A stretch of DNA of 64,000 nt from Rhizobium sp. AQ_MP (GTDB taxonomy: Bacteria; Pseudomonadota; Alphaproteobacteria; Rhizobiales; Rhizobiaceae). The position numbers and the translations under genes were made by a program. Positions 19,281 to 28,950 of this stretch are shown here, in pieces. Each line of letters starts with the position of its first letter. The stretch's first letter is position 1. The stretch is from assembly GCF_014237835.1 (NCBI RefSeq), contig NZ_JACJVI010000001.1, forward strand, positions 496,001-560,000, read 5' to 3'. A model generated the notes under the pieces. The model was not told the origin of the DNA and searched no databases. It saw nothing but the letters and a program-made list of their open reading frames with translations.

Positions 19281-20234
19281 CTAGCTCATCAAATGCTTTA
19301 AAATTTCGTCTTCACTGCTCACATTATCCTTCACCCGAACCGTGTATCGGTCTCCGGCGCGGCCGAACTCGCACCGGTAGAGATTTTTCCCGTTGGCGCT
19401 GACATCGACCATCACATCACCCTTGTCCCGAAACGGAATGACATCGCCGGCGATCAGGCGTGAAACAGTTGCAAGGGTAAGTGTTTCAAGCCGAATGCGA
19501 GCTTCGAGCGTCACCTGCGAGCGGCGAACCTGCTCGGCAATCTGCTCCTGCCATTCCTTCTTCGCCTTGCCGGACTGGCTCTTAGACTTCGGCATTGTGA
19601 CCACAGTCTTGAGCAGCGCCTTCTGCGGAATGACGAGGTAGAATTCTGAGGTCACCGGACCGAGGGTAATGCCAAGCTTCACGGTCACCGCGTATTCATC
19701 GACATGGTCCTCGTCCGGCTTCGGACGATCCTCGGCATTGTGCGCCTTTTCCAGCAAAGGCTCGAACCCTCCGGGAGCATTGACGCCGGACCGCAATACG
19801 TTCGCGATCTTGTCAAAGATCATCACCGCGAGATCGAGCTCGATCTGCGACAGGGGACGTTCGATGGGCTCCTGGATGGTCTCGGGCAAAGCACCGAGAA
19901 GGTTCTCCATCAGCGTGATCACGAAGCTATTGCCGCAGGCCAGAACGAAGTTCGGCGACCAATTGCGCAACTGTCCATCGGTGAGCGAGACATTATCGCC
20001 GAGATCGGCGATCAGGTCGGTCATCAACCCGCTTTCGTGGCCGTTGTAGTGGACCTGCATGGTAAGGCCCGTTTCGCTGTGAAACACGTCGGGCAGAAAC
20101 TCGACATAGAGCTGGCCGAAGTCGGCGCAGAGACGCTGCAGCGTCTTGGAATCACCCAGCCCGCCGGTCAGCTTGGCGAGGAGTGCACGGTCCATACCGG
20201 GAGCTTTTTCGATTATCGTTTCCGTCATGGTCAA
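19281..20234 (-). CDS. fliM: Flagellar motor switch protein FliM (divergent alphaproteobacterial type)
   Basis: Links CheY-P to rotor direction or speed in the C-ring. The 317-residue protein has the middle CheC-like domain and C-terminal SpoA domain ([40 protein letters not shown]). The N-terminus ([19 protein letters not shown]) does not contain the LSQxEIDxLL peptide that binds CheY-P in enteric FliM. It overlaps motA by 4 bases, so fliM translation is probably coupled to motA. Confidence 0.9.
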   Translation of the reverse strand: MTMTETIIEKAPGMDRALLAKLTGGLGDSKTLQRLCADFGQLYVEFLPDVFHSETGLTMQVHYNGHESGLMTDLIADLGDNVSLTDGQLRNWSPNFVLACGNSFVITLMENLLGALPETIQEPIERPLSQIELDLAVMIFDKIANVLRSGVNAPGGFEPLLEKAHNAEDRPKPDEDHVDEYAVTVKLGITLGPVTSEFYLVIPQKALLKTVVTMPKSKSQSGKAKKEWQEQIAEQVRRSQVTLEARIRLETLTLATVSRLIAGDVIPFRDKGDVMVDVSANGKNLYRCEFGRAGDRYTVRVKDNVSSEDEILKHLMS

Positions 20235-21109
20235 GCTGCCTTGCTTTCACCGCCGCCGCCCGGGTTCATCATTTCCTGCTCGACGGCGTCGATGGACGGA
20301 CGCTCGTGCGAGGAGATGGTCTTGCGGCCATATTCGAGGGCTACCTGCGGGACCGAGCCGTTCATGTAGGCAAGCAGTGTCTGCTTCACGATGATGTAGA
20401 GGCGATGCTGCTTGGTGCGGACCGCCTTGATCTGCGCAATGATCGGGTTGCACAAGCAGTAGGAAAGGAAGATGCCGAGCATGGTCCCGACGAGAGCGGC
20501 ACCAATCAGGCCGCCAAGAACCTCTGGCGACTCGTTGATCTTGCTCATCGCCTTGATAACCCCGAGAACCGCCGCGACGATACCGATCGCCGGGAAGCTG
20601 TCACCCATGGCTGTCATGGCGTGGTAGGGCTTCATCTTGTCATAGTGGATGGTCTCGATTTCCTCGTCCATAAGCGCTTCGATTTCATGGCTGCGGGCAT
20701 TGCCGATGATGATCAGACGCACATAGTCGCAGATGAAGGCGGTCAGCTCCTTGTTCTTCAAAAGGTTGGGAGCAGCCGTGAAGATCGAGGATTCTTCCGG
20801 GTTGTCGATATGCGCTTCGATCTCGTTGCGCGACTTGGTGCGAAGGTCGCGCATCAGAGAGTAGAGGACGCCGAGAACGTCGAGATAGTCGCGTTCTTTC
20901 GGAACCGTCTGCTTGAAGGCCTCACCCATGGCCTTGCCGGTATCTTTGATAACCTTCATCGGGTTGGCCATAATGAAGCCGCCGACGCCGGCACCGCCGA
21001 TGATCACCAGCTCGAACGGCTGAAACAGCACGTCCAGGTGGCCACCCATGGCCATGAAGCCGCCAAGCACGCAGCCCAATGTGATGATGAAACCGACAAC
21101 TAAGTTCAT
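20231..21109 (-). CDS. motA: Flagellar stator protein MotA
   Basis: Proton-channel stator subunit. The 292-residue protein has four membrane helices (starting [23 protein letters not shown], and later [15 protein letters not shown] and [21 protein letters not shown]). The cytoplasmic loop carries charged torque residues ([21 protein letters not shown]). The partner MotB is encoded far away at 36035. It is the first gene of the minus-strand operon and divergent from flgF. Confidence 0.95.
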   Translation of the reverse strand: MNLVVGFIITLGCVLGGFMAMGGHLDVLFQPFELVIIGGAGVGGFIMANPMKVIKDTGKAMGEAFKQTVPKERDYLDVLGVLYSLMRDLRTKSRNEIEAHIDNPEESSIFTAAPNLLKNKELTAFICDYVRLIIIGNARSHEIEALMDEEIETIHYDKMKPYHAMTAMGDSFPAIGIVAAVLGVIKAMSKINESPEVLGGLIGAALVGTMLGIFLSYCLCNPIIAQIKAVRTKQHRLYIIVKQTLLAYMNGSVPQVALEYGRKTISSHERPSIDAVEQEMMNPGGGGESKAA

Positions 21110-21332
21110 TTTGCCCGCACCCGAACGTTACTATTCACTGTAAGCGATAGAGCTCCTGCCTTGCGTGAGGCTGAATCACGGTGCCAATTTTGGGCTGCGC
21201 CCTGGCCCTCAATCACGCTGTCTTTCCGACAGTTTCGCGCAAGCCTTTTGCCGCAAGAAGAGCGGGTCAAGCGTAGGCTATCCTGCGTTAATTTATGATT
21301 TACTGATCTTCTTCACCTGCGGAGGCAAAGCG
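21110..21332. promoter_or_regulatory. Divergent promoter region between motA and flgF
   Basis: A 223-base region between two divergent flagellar operons. It contains a GTTAAT word at 21287 followed 11 bases later by ATTTAC, a weak match to the GTTAA repeats found upstream of rem and flagellin genes. CTTACAGTGAATAGTAACG lies near 21128-21146. No clear gene; the rhizobial small gene sometimes found between motA and flgF is absent. Promoter assignment is inferred from the divergent layout. Confidence 0.4.
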
Positions 21333-22067
21333 ATGCAATCCGGTATCTATGTGTCCCTGTCGTCGCAGATGGCCCTTGAGCGCCGTCTCACCACGATTGC
21401 CGACAACATGGCCAATGTGAACACCGTCGGTTTCCGGTCGACGGAGGTGAAGTTCGACGAGGTGCTGAGCAAGACGAATAACGACCTCAACGCAAAGATT
21501 GCATTCGTCAGTCAGGGCAACGACTATCTCTCCACCAAGAGTGGCGAACTCATCGAGACGGGCAATGTGCTGGACTTCGCGATCAAGGGTGAGGCCTGGT
21601 TTGCAATAGACACCCCCGTTGGTCAGGTTCTCACACGCGATGGCCGTTTCACCATGACGGACACGGGCGCGCTGGTCTCGACCCGTGGTTATCCCGTTCT
21701 CGATGCTGGTGGCGCTCCGATTCAGCTGAACCGCGAAGGCGGACCGCCGGAAGTCGGCGCAAGCGGTCAGATCATCCAGGACGGTCGCTTGGTCGCAACG
21801 CTCGGCATCTTCACGGCAGACGTGCGCAATGGCTTCCTTCGCTATGAAAACAGCGGCGTGACCACCGTCGACAACCCGCAAGCCGTCGTCGACAACCCTG
21901 AGATCTCCGTGCTTCAGGGCTATGTCGAAAACTCCAACGTCAATGGCATTGGCGAGATGACCCAGCTTATTCAGGTCAACCGCGCCTTCGAAGCAATCAG
22001 CTCCCTGATCAGTTCGAGCGAAAGCACGATGAGCGAAGCGATCAAGGTTCTTGGCGGCGGCAACTGA
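21333..22067 (+). CDS. flgF: Flagellar proximal rod protein FlgF
   Basis: Rod subunit exported through the type III gate. The 244-residue protein begins MQSGIYVSLSSQMALERRLT and continues with the rod/hook signature TIADNMANVNTVGFRS, and ends with the matching helix (GEMTQLIQVNRAFEAISSLI). ATG 21333 is chosen because GGAGG is 8 bases upstream; an upstream in-frame extension to 21165 encodes non-family sequence. First gene of the long plus-strand rod/ring operon. Confidence 0.93.
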   Translation: MQSGIYVSLSSQMALERRLTTIADNMANVNTVGFRSTEVKFDEVLSKTNNDLNAKIAFVSQGNDYLSTKSGELIETGNVLDFAIKGEAWFAIDTPVGQVLTRDGRFTMTDTGALVSTRGYPVLDAGGAPIQLNREGGPPEVGASGQIIQDGRLVATLGIFTADVRNGFLRYENSGVTTVDNPQAVVDNPEISVLQGYVENSNVNGIGEMTQLIQVNRAFEAISSLISSSESTMSEAIKVLGGGN

Positions 22068-22085
22068 CCCTGAGATCGGATCATC

Positions 22086-23474
22086 ATGAGCACGCCGGGA
22101 CCTGACGAATTTCCGCTTTCACCGAAGCTCGGACAGTTGGCTGCATTGGCGCAGCGGTATTCGAAATCCAGCAATTCAGTGACGCAGGGTGGCCACGTCC
22201 GGACCATTGCCGCCGGGCACTATACGGTGACGGGACTGTCCCGCCACGTCCGCCTCGGCGAATTTGTCGCTCATCGCTCGGCCACGGGCATCCATCTCGG
22301 TGAAGTCGTGCGTGTCGAGCCTGATGTTTGTTACGTCTGCCCGATCGAGCCCGGCGAACCCATCGGAATCCATGATGTCGTGATCCGCAAGGGCGCTTTC
22401 CGTGTCGCGCCCGACGACAGCTGGTGCGGTCGAACGATCAACGCACTGGGCGATCCGATCGACAATGGTCCGGCACTCGCGCCGGGACCGGAACGACGCC
22501 CCATCTCGACCACGGCGCCGCCATCGATGACCAGGCGACGCGTCGAGAGCGGTTTCAAAACCGGGGTCCGCGCCATCGACATCTTCTCGCCGCTCTGCCT
22601 TGGCCAGCGTCTCGGCATCTTCGCCGGCTCTGGTGTTGGTAAATCGACGCTGCTGTCCATGCTCGCAAGAGCCGACGCCTTCGACAAGGTTGTGATTGCG
22701 TTGGTGGGCGAACGTGGTCGCGAAGTCAGGGAATTCATCGAGGATACGCTTGGTGATAACATGGCAAAGTCGATCGCGGTCGTGGCCACGAGCGACGAGA
22801 GCCCCATGCTGCGCAAGATGGCGCCCCTGACGGCGATCACCATTGCCGAGCACTTCCGCGACAAGGGCCAGAACGTGCTCTTCATCGTCGACAGCGTGAC
22901 GCGTTTTGCCCATGCGATCCGAGAGGTGGCGACAGCTGCGGGAGAGCCGCCGATCGCCCGCGGTTATCCCGCCTCGGCCTTCACCGAATTGCCACGTCTG
23001 CTGGAGCGCGCGGGTCCAGGCGCGGAAGGGGCGGGCACCATTACCGCGATCATCTCGATCCTGGTCGATGGCGACAATCACAACGACCCGATCGCCGACT
23101 CCACGCGTGGTATTCTTGACGGCCATATTGTTCTTGATCGTGCGCTGGCCGACGAAGGGCGTTACCCGCCCATCAATCCGCTGACCTCCATTTCCCGTCT
23201 CGCGCGCAAGGCCTGGACGTCGGAACAGGAGAAGCTGGTGTCGCGCCTGAAGGCGCTGATCCACCGTTTCGAGGAAACGCGCGACCTGCGCCTGATCGGC
23301 GGCTACCGCAACGGCTCCGACCCCGATCTCGATATGGCGATCAAGCAGGTACCCGTCATCTACGACATTCTGAAGCAGACGCCCGGTGAAAAGCCGGCGC
23401 TCGATGCCTATGCGGATCTGGCCAACGCCTTGAAGGCGGCTGCGGGTGGGCAAGGCATGAGACAAAGGGGCTGA
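22086..23474 (+). CDS. fliI: Flagellar export ATPase FliI
   Basis: ATPase that unfolds and delivers substrates to the export gate. Walker A (GIFAGSGVGKSTLL) lies around residues 175-188, with the Walker B region in VLFIVDSVTRFAHAIREV and GERGREVREFIED. The 462-residue length is normal for the F1-beta-like family. Its usual partner FliH is not adjacent; a candidate lies at 35385. It follows flgF by 18 bases. Confidence 0.95.
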   Translation: MSTPGPDEFPLSPKLGQLAALAQRYSKSSNSVTQGGHVRTIAAGHYTVTGLSRHVRLGEFVAHRSATGIHLGEVVRVEPDVCYVCPIEPGEPIGIHDVVIRKGAFRVAPDDSWCGRTINALGDPIDNGPALAPGPERRPISTTAPPSMTRRRVESGFKTGVRAIDIFSPLCLGQRLGIFAGSGVGKSTLLSMLARADAFDKVVIALVGERGREVREFIEDTLGDNMAKSIAVVATSDESPMLRKMAPLTAITIAEHFRDKGQNVLFIVDSVTRFAHAIREVATAAGEPPIARGYPASAFTELPRLLERAGPGAEGAGTITAIISILVDGDNHNDPIADSTRGILDGHIVLDRALADEGRYPPINPLTSISRLARKAWTSEQEKLVSRLKALIHRFEETRDLRLIGGYRNGSDPDLDMAIKQVPVIYDILKQTPGEKPALDAYADLANALKAAAGGQGMRQRG

Positions 23475-23476
23475 CC

Positions 23477-24040
23477 ATGACCGATTTCGATGCTGACGAG
23501 CCTGTTGCTCCGCTGCGGCCGGTCCTCAAGAGACGCAAGGTCCCGACCATTGACCGGATTTTGGCCGTAACCGGGATCGCGCTCGCCTGCGGTGCAGCCT
23601 TCTTTCCCTGGTATGTCTTCTTCAACGAAGAGAAATTCGGCATTCGGGTGGCCGATTGGGAGCGGACGCGTGACCTGCCGGAAGGACCTGGCAAGAATGT
23701 ATTCAGCGTGTCGCCTCTCGCCCTCGTCGACCGGGATGATGATGGTGGCGACGGAGAGCCGGCGAGCGTCGATCAGATCGTGACCGCCACTGTTCCGACC
23801 CTGGGAATCGAGCCACCCGAGCCGCCGGACGTGGCCGGTTCCCAGCCGTTCCCTGGCAAGACGGGCTTTCGCCTGCTGCATGTCGCAAATGGTCGTGCCC
23901 TGATCGAAGACAAGGCCGGCATGTATCTCGTGCGCGTCGGATCGATTCTGCCTGACAACAGCCGCGTTGCAACGCTTGAGCAGCGCGATGGCAAATGGGT
24001 CATCGTGACCTCCGCCGGGGACATAGTCCAAAACAATTGA
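23477..24040 (+). CDS. Single-span membrane protein of the flagellar operon, unknown function
   Basis: A 187-residue protein starting 2 bases after the fliI stop. A basic N-terminus (LKRRKVPTIDRILAV) is followed by one membrane segment (about 29-50, ILAVTGIALACGAAFFPWYV), an acidic Pro-rich linker (LVDRDDDGGDGE, EPPEPPDV) and a compact C-terminal domain (GKTGFRLLHVANGRALIED, YLVRVGSILPDNSRVATL) that would be periplasmic. S. meliloti has an unnamed gene at the same place, so the position is conserved. The C-terminal beta-rich domain resembles small ring- or pilotin-type domains only in style; function is open. Confidence 0.8.
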   Translation: MTDFDADEPVAPLRPVLKRRKVPTIDRILAVTGIALACGAAFFPWYVFFNEEKFGIRVADWERTRDLPEGPGKNVFSVSPLALVDRDDDGGDGEPASVDQIVTATVPTLGIEPPEPPDVAGSQPFPGKTGFRLLHVANGRALIEDKAGMYLVRVGSILPDNSRVATLEQRDGKWVIVTSAGDIVQNN

Positions 24041-24115
24041 GGCCGCGAGGGGCGGGCAAGTCCCACGCAAGATTACTGGCCTAGGCTCCGATCAGTTATA
24101 GACGGAGTGATGTGA

Positions 24116-24511
24116 ATGAATCCCATCCAGTTGTTCGAGCTGGCATCTCGACAGGCCGAATGGCTTTCGGTCCGCCAGCAGGTCGTCGCGACCAACATCG
24201 CCAACGCCAATACGCCGAAATACCTGGCCAAGGATATCACGCCCTTCAGCGCAGTGCTGGAAAAGACGGGCACCGTGCAGGGCATGGCCGTGACCCAGCC
24301 TGGCCACATGGCGTCTGCCGACTTCAGTGATCAAAACATCGCCGTGGAAGACGAGGATCTCAACAACGAGATCGGCATCCAGGAGTCGGGCAATACCGTG
24401 GCCCTGGCCCAGGAACTCAGAAAGACCGGCGAAAACAAGCGGAACCACGAGCTGAATACCTCGCTCGTGTCCTCCTTCCATCGCATGATGCTAATGACGG
24501 TGAAACGCTGA
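24116..24511 (+). CDS. flgB: Flagellar proximal rod protein FlgB
   Basis: Rod subunit of 131 residues with the N-terminal rod motif [21 protein letters not shown] and the C-terminal helix ([18 protein letters not shown]). GGAG lies 8 bases before the ATG. It overlaps flgC by one base. The 75 bases before it could hold an internal promoter, but no element is clear. Confidence 0.94.
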   Translation: MNPIQLFELASRQAEWLSVRQQVVATNIANANTPKYLAKDITPFSAVLEKTGTVQGMAVTQPGHMASADFSDQNIAVEDEDLNNEIGIQESGNTVALAQELRKTGENKRNHELNTSLVSSFHRMMLMTVKR

Positions 24512-24933
24512 TGACTGATCCATTGCTGGCAACGTTACGGGTTGCAGGAAGCGGGCTTGAAGCCCAATCGACCCGCATGCGCATCGTATCGGAAAACATC
24601 GCCAACGCCCGCACCACGGGCGACACGCCGGGCGCCGACCCCTATCGCCGCAAGACGATCACCTTCGGCGCGGAACTGGACCGGGCAACCGGTGCCCAGA
24701 CCGTCGAGGTGAAGAAGCTCGGCGTCGACAAGGGTGATTTCATTGAAGAGTTTGATCCGGGCAACCCCGCCGCCGACGAACGCGGCATCGTCAAGATGCC
24801 GAATGTCAACATTCTGATCGAGATGGCCGACATGCGCGAGTCCAATCGGACTTACGAAGCCAATCTTCAGACCATCAAGCAGACCCGAGACATGATTTCC
24901 CAGACAATCGCGCTGCTGAGGGCCTCGCAATGA
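24511..24933 (+). CDS. flgC: Flagellar proximal rod protein FlgC
   Basis: Rod subunit of 140 residues. It has the [28 protein letters not shown] N-terminus (seen as [13 protein letters not shown]) and the family motif [22 protein letters not shown] near the C-terminus. Its start overlaps the flgB stop by 1 base, and its stop overlaps the fliE start by 4 bases. Confidence 0.94.
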   Translation: MTDPLLATLRVAGSGLEAQSTRMRIVSENIANARTTGDTPGADPYRRKTITFGAELDRATGAQTVEVKKLGVDKGDFIEEFDPGNPAADERGIVKMPNVNILIEMADMRESNRTYEANLQTIKQTRDMISQTIALLRASQ

Positions 24934-25268
24934 TCGAATCCGTCACCAAGACCAGTGCGCTCTCGAGCGTGAACGGACTGGATTCGCTATCCAGTTCCAT
25001 GTCGACGCGTGGCCTCGCCAACGAAGTTACTTCACCCGGCGCCATGACGGGCGAGACTTTCCTGTCGGCGCTGAGCAACATCGCCACCGATGCGGCCAAC
25101 AACCTCAAGCAGGCCGAGCAAACCTCCTTCGACGGGCTGATGGGCAAGGCGAATACCCGTGAGGTGGTCGATGCCGTCATGCAGGCCGAGCAATCGCTCC
25201 AGACGGCGATCGCGTTCCGCGACAAGATCGTCAACGCCTATCTCGAAATCACCAAGATGCAGATCTGA
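24930..25268 (+). CDS. fliE: Flagellar MS-ring/rod junction protein FliE
   Basis: A 112-residue rod-adapter protein. It shows the typical [20 protein letters not shown] helix and the C-terminal block [19 protein letters not shown] followed by [14 protein letters not shown]. The position between flgC and flgG is standard in rhizobia. ATGA overlap with flgC. Confidence 0.93.
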   Translation: MIESVTKTSALSSVNGLDSLSSSMSTRGLANEVTSPGAMTGETFLSALSNIATDAANNLKQAEQTSFDGLMGKANTREVVDAVMQAEQSLQTAIAFRDKIVNAYLEITKMQI

Positions 25269-25283
25269 CAGGGGTACCGAACT

Positions 25284-26072
25284 ATGAGAGCGCTCGCCAT
25301 CGCAGCCACGGGTATGGACGCCCAGCAGACCAATCTCGAGGTCATCGCCAACAACATCGCGAACATCAACACGACAGGCTTCAAGCGTGCCCGTGCTGAG
25401 TTCTCCGACCTGCTTTACCAGACCGAGCGTGCCCAGGGTGTGCCGAACCGTGCGAACCAGGCCATCGTGCCGGAGGGTGCCAATATCGGTCTCGGCGTGC
25501 AGACGGCGGCCGTCCGCAACATTCACACACAGGGTCAGCTCACCCAGACGGGCAACGAACTCGATCTTGCACTGATCGGCCGCGGTTGGTTCCAGATCCA
25601 AAGCCCTGATGGCGCGACGTTGTATAGCCGCTCCGGAGCATTCAACGTGAATGCCCAGGGCCAGTTGGTGACGATCGACGGCTATCTCGTCACGCCACAG
25701 ATCACGATTCCTCAGGACGCCAGCGAAGTCATCGTAAGCCGCACGGGTCAGGTACAGGCGCGCATCGGCAATGAGGCCAACTATACGGATCTTGGTCAGC
25801 TGACGATCGCCAATTTCGTCAACGAAGCCGGTCTCAAGCCATTGGGCGACAACCTCTTTGCCGAGACAACGGCTTCAGGTGCCGCCATTGTCGCAGCCCC
25901 CGAGGATCCTGGCTTCGGTTATATCAAGCAGTCCTACCTGGAAGCCTCCAACGTCGATTCGGTGAAGGAAATCACGGACATGATTTCCGCACAGCGCGCC
26001 TACGAGATGAATTCCAAGGTTATCACCACCGCCGACGAGATGGCTCAGATCGTCAGCAAGAACCTCAAGTAA
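25284..26072 (+). CDS. flgG: Flagellar distal rod protein FlgG
   Basis: Major distal rod subunit of 262 residues. [20 protein letters not shown] is followed by [20 protein letters not shown], a central [15 protein letters not shown] region, and the C-terminal motif [19 protein letters not shown]. All are hallmarks of FlgG. It lies 15 bases after fliE and 17 bases before flgA. Confidence 0.95.
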   Translation: MRALAIAATGMDAQQTNLEVIANNIANINTTGFKRARAEFSDLLYQTERAQGVPNRANQAIVPEGANIGLGVQTAAVRNIHTQGQLTQTGNELDLALIGRGWFQIQSPDGATLYSRSGAFNVNAQGQLVTIDGYLVTPQITIPQDASEVIVSRTGQVQARIGNEANYTDLGQLTIANFVNEAGLKPLGDNLFAETTASGAAIVAAPEDPGFGYIKQSYLEASNVDSVKEITDMISAQRAYEMNSKVITTADEMAQIVSKNLK

Positions 26073-26089
26073 GGCAACTGGAGGCAAAC

Positions 26090-26566
26090 ATGAGGTTTCG
26101 CCGGAATTTCGGACTTGCGTTGCGCGCCGCCGCTTTCGCGGCTGCCGTGCTTGGCTTCGGCACCAGCATCGCACTGGCGCAGAACACGGCCGTGATCCCC
26201 AAGCAGGTGATTTATCCCGGCGAAACCATCTCCTCCGAACAGGTCGACGTGGTCGCCGTGACCAACCCCAATCTCGCTGGGGGCTATGCCCGCACCAAGG
26301 AAGAGGTGGTTGGCATGGTGACAAAGCGCACGCTGCTGCCCGGCCGCACCATCCCGGTTCATGGCTTGCGGGAGGCTTTTGCGGTCAAGCGCGGGACCAG
26401 CGTTCGACTGACCTTCGCCATCGGCAACATGCTGATCAGTGCAAGTGGAACGCCGCTGACTGACGCGTCCGTCGGCGAAGTCGTGAAGGTCCGCAACATC
26501 GATTCCGGCGCGATCGTCTCTGGCACGGTCATGGCCGACGGCACGGTACAGGTGATGGCAAAATGA
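26090..26566 (+). CDS. flgA: P-ring chaperone FlgA
   Basis: Periplasmic chaperone for FlgI polymerisation. A Sec signal peptide (residues 1-30, ending in SIALAQ) precedes a SAF-type domain (VIPKQVIYPGETISSEQV, TKRTLLPGRTIP) and a C-terminal domain ending in VMADGTVQVMAK. The 158-residue length fits the short rhizobial form. It overlaps flgI by 4 bases. Confidence 0.92.
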   Translation: MRFRRNFGLALRAAAFAAAVLGFGTSIALAQNTAVIPKQVIYPGETISSEQVDVVAVTNPNLAGGYARTKEEVVGMVTKRTLLPGRTIPVHGLREAFAVKRGTSVRLTFAIGNMLISASGTPLTDASVGEVVKVRNIDSGAIVSGTVMADGTVQVMAK

Positions 26567-27684
26567 GAATGATTGCTCCCATGCGGATCGCGCTTTGCGC
26601 GCTGGCGATGATCGTGGCTCCGCTGCAGCCGGCGATCAGCGCCAATTCGCGCATCAAGGACATCGCATCACTGCAATCTGGGCGTGACAACCAGTTGATT
26701 GGCTACGGCCTCGTCGTCGGTCTGCAGGGCACGGGCGACAGCCTGCGTTCCTCCCCGTTCACCGACCAATCCATGCGCGCGATGTTGCAGAATCTGGGCA
26801 TATCGACTCAGGGCGGACAGTCCAACTCGACCAATGTCGCTGCCGTCATGGTGACCGCCAACCTTCCGCCCTTCGCAAGTCCCGGCAGCCGCATCGACGT
26901 GACGGTCAGTTCGCTTGGCGACTCGACGTCCTTGCGCGGGGGTACGCTGGTCATGACTTCACTGACCGGCGCAGATGGCCAGATCTATGCGGTAGCCCAG
27001 GGGGCGGTCGTCGTCTCGGGCGTCAGCGCTCAAGGTGCCGCGGCCAGCGTTCAGGAAGGCATCACGACGTCAGGCCGGGTGCCGACCGGCGCGATCATTG
27101 AGCGAGAACTGCCATCCAAGTTCAAGGACAGCGTCAACCTGGTCCTGCAGCTTCGTAACCCGGACTTCACCACCTCCCTGCGCATTGCCGATACGATCAA
27201 CGCCTACGCGGCAGCCAATTACGGCGCACCGATCGCTGAAGCCCGCGACAGCCAGGAGGTCGTTGTCCAAAAGCCTCGCACGGCGGATCTTGCTCGCTTG
27301 ATGGCGGACATCGAGAATCTTGTGGTCGCCACGGATTCGCCCGCGCGCGTCGTCATCAACGAACGCACCGGAACCATTGTCATTGGCGCCGATGTCCGGG
27401 TATCCCGCGTGGCGGTGAGTTACGGAACCCTCACGGTTCAGGTCCAGGAAACCCCCCAGATCATCCAGCCAGAGCCCTTCTCGCGAGGGGAAACGGCCGT
27501 ACAGCCACAGACAGACATCTCCATCCGCAAGGAAAGCGACCAGATCGCCATAGTCGATGGCCCGGATTTGAGAACACTCGTCAGTGGCCTGAACAGTATC
27601 GGCGTGAAGCCGGACGGTGTGATCGCAATTCTCCAGGGCATCAAGTCTGCCGGAGCACTGCAAGCGGAGCTTGTCCTGCAATGA
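26563..27684 (+). CDS. flgI: Flagellar P-ring protein FlgI
   Basis: Forms the peptidoglycan-level ring. A signal peptide (about 1-27, APLQPAISA) precedes SRIKDIASLQSGRDNQLIGYG, the usual FlgI start, then GLVVGLQGTGDS and the C-terminal FNVRNLV-like end SGLNSIGVKPDGVIAILQGI. The 373 residues are normal. ATGA overlaps connect it to flgA and motE. Confidence 0.95.
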   Translation: MRMIAPMRIALCALAMIVAPLQPAISANSRIKDIASLQSGRDNQLIGYGLVVGLQGTGDSLRSSPFTDQSMRAMLQNLGISTQGGQSNSTNVAAVMVTANLPPFASPGSRIDVTVSSLGDSTSLRGGTLVMTSLTGADGQIYAVAQGAVVVSGVSAQGAAASVQEGITTSGRVPTGAIIERELPSKFKDSVNLVLQLRNPDFTTSLRIADTINAYAAANYGAPIAEARDSQEVVVQKPRTADLARLMADIENLVVATDSPARVVINERTGTIVIGADVRVSRVAVSYGTLTVQVQETPQIIQPEPFSRGETAVQPQTDISIRKESDQIAIVDGPDLRTLVSGLNSIGVKPDGVIAILQGIKSAGALQAELVLQ

Positions 27685-28217
27685 TCAGCATCTCTTTCCA
27701 CAGCCTCTCACGTACCGTTCTGCGCAATACCGTGCTGGTTGCGGCGATCGCGACGCTCCCGGCCTTTGCGCAAACCGCCGTTGGTCAGCAGCAGGCGGCC
27801 GAGAGCCCGACCGAGGCGGAGATCCGCCAGTTTTGCACCGGCATCGCGGATGCTGCCCGTGACCAGCGCTATCTGCTGCAGAAGCAGGAACTCGAAAAGC
27901 TGCAAGCCGATGTTGACGGCCGCATCGCCATCCTCGAACAGCGCCGCGCGGAGTATGAGGACTGGCTGACCCGTCGCAACGAGTTCATGAAGCAGGCTGA
28001 AGGGCAACTGGTCGAAATCTACCGGAAGATGGCGCCCGATGCGGCCGCTCCACAGCTTGAGGAGACCAATGTGCTCCTCGCGGCGGCCATCATCATGAAA
28101 CTCCCTCCCCGCCAGTCCAGCCTCATCCTCACGGAGATGAGCGCTGAAAAAGCGGCCCAGGTCGCCTCGATCATGTCGAGCGCCGGCGATCCCAATACCT
28201 CGAAGGACCCATCATGA
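27681..28217 (+). CDS. motE: MotE, periplasmic chaperone for the motor protein MotC
   Basis: Rhizobial MotE is a dimeric periplasmic chaperone that stabilises MotC. The 178-residue protein has a signal peptide (about 1-31), a single Cys (C52 in RQFCTGIAD) suited for the disulfide-linked dimer known in S. meliloti, a coiled coil (about 60-105: LEKLQADVDGRIAILEQRR) and a C-terminal MgtE-N-like block (LAAAIIMKLPPRQSSLILTE). Overlaps with flgI and flgH by 4 bases each. Confidence 0.88.
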   Translation: MISISFHSLSRTVLRNTVLVAAIATLPAFAQTAVGQQQAAESPTEAEIRQFCTGIADAARDQRYLLQKQELEKLQADVDGRIAILEQRRAEYEDWLTRRNEFMKQAEGQLVEIYRKMAPDAAAPQLEETNVLLAAAIIMKLPPRQSSLILTEMSAEKAAQVASIMSSAGDPNTSKDPS

Positions 28218-28933
28218 TGAAGCGTTATCCGGCACTGCTGGCCGTTCTCCTCCTCGCCGGCTGCCAGAGCCAGACAATCAAGGAAATTGGCAATGCGCCT
28301 TCCATGAGTCCGATCGGGTCCGGGTTGCGATATAGCCAGACCCCGCAGATGGCGATGTATCCCAAGCAGCAGGCACAGACAGCAAGCGGCTATTCGCTCT
28401 GGAGTGACAGCCAGTCAGCCCTGTTCAAGGACGCACGCGCGCTCAATGTCGGAGATATTCTGACGGTGAATATCGAGATCAACGATCGGGCATCGTTCAG
28501 CAACGAGACCGATCGAAAGCGCAACAACGGTACATCGCTGAAGTGGGGCGCCTCGATTTCCAACTTCCTGGGTTTCTCGACCGAGACGGGGACTACGGGA
28601 AATCTGTCGACGAATTCGACCACCAGTACGAAGGGCGAGGGCTCTACCGAGCGTTCCGAGCGGTTGAACCTGCTCGTGGCAGCCGTGGTCACAGGTGTAC
28701 TCGAGAACGGGAACCTGCTGATCAGCGGTTCGCAGGAAGTTCGTGTCAACCATGAACTCCGCATCCTGAACGTCGCCGGTATCGTGCGTCCCCAGGATGT
28801 CAACGCCGACAACGAAATCTCCTACGACCGCATCGCCGAGGCGCGGATCTCCTACGGCGGCCGTGGTCGCCTGACGGAAGTCCAGCAGCCGCCGATCGGC
28901 CAGCAGGTGGTCGACATCTACTCGCCGTTCTGA
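28214..28933 (+). CDS. flgH: Flagellar L-ring lipoprotein FlgH
   Basis: Outer-membrane ring of the basal body. A lipoprotein signal with lipobox LLAGC (Cys17 by the start used) is present. The mature part shows SLWSDSQSALFKDARALNVGDILTVNIEI and the end RISYGGRGRLTEVQQPPIGQQVVDIYSPF, read here in parts as GGRGRLTEVQ and GQQVVDIYSPF. The 239 residues are normal. It overlaps motE by 4 bases. Confidence 0.94.
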   Translation: MMKRYPALLAVLLLAGCQSQTIKEIGNAPSMSPIGSGLRYSQTPQMAMYPKQQAQTASGYSLWSDSQSALFKDARALNVGDILTVNIEINDRASFSNETDRKRNNGTSLKWGASISNFLGFSTETGTTGNLSTNSTTSTKGEGSTERSERLNLLVAAVVTGVLENGNLLISGSQEVRVNHELRILNVAGIVRPQDVNADNEISYDRIAEARISYGGRGRLTEVQQPPIGQQVVDIYSPF

Positions 28934-28950
28934 CGCGAGGAGGCAGAGAT

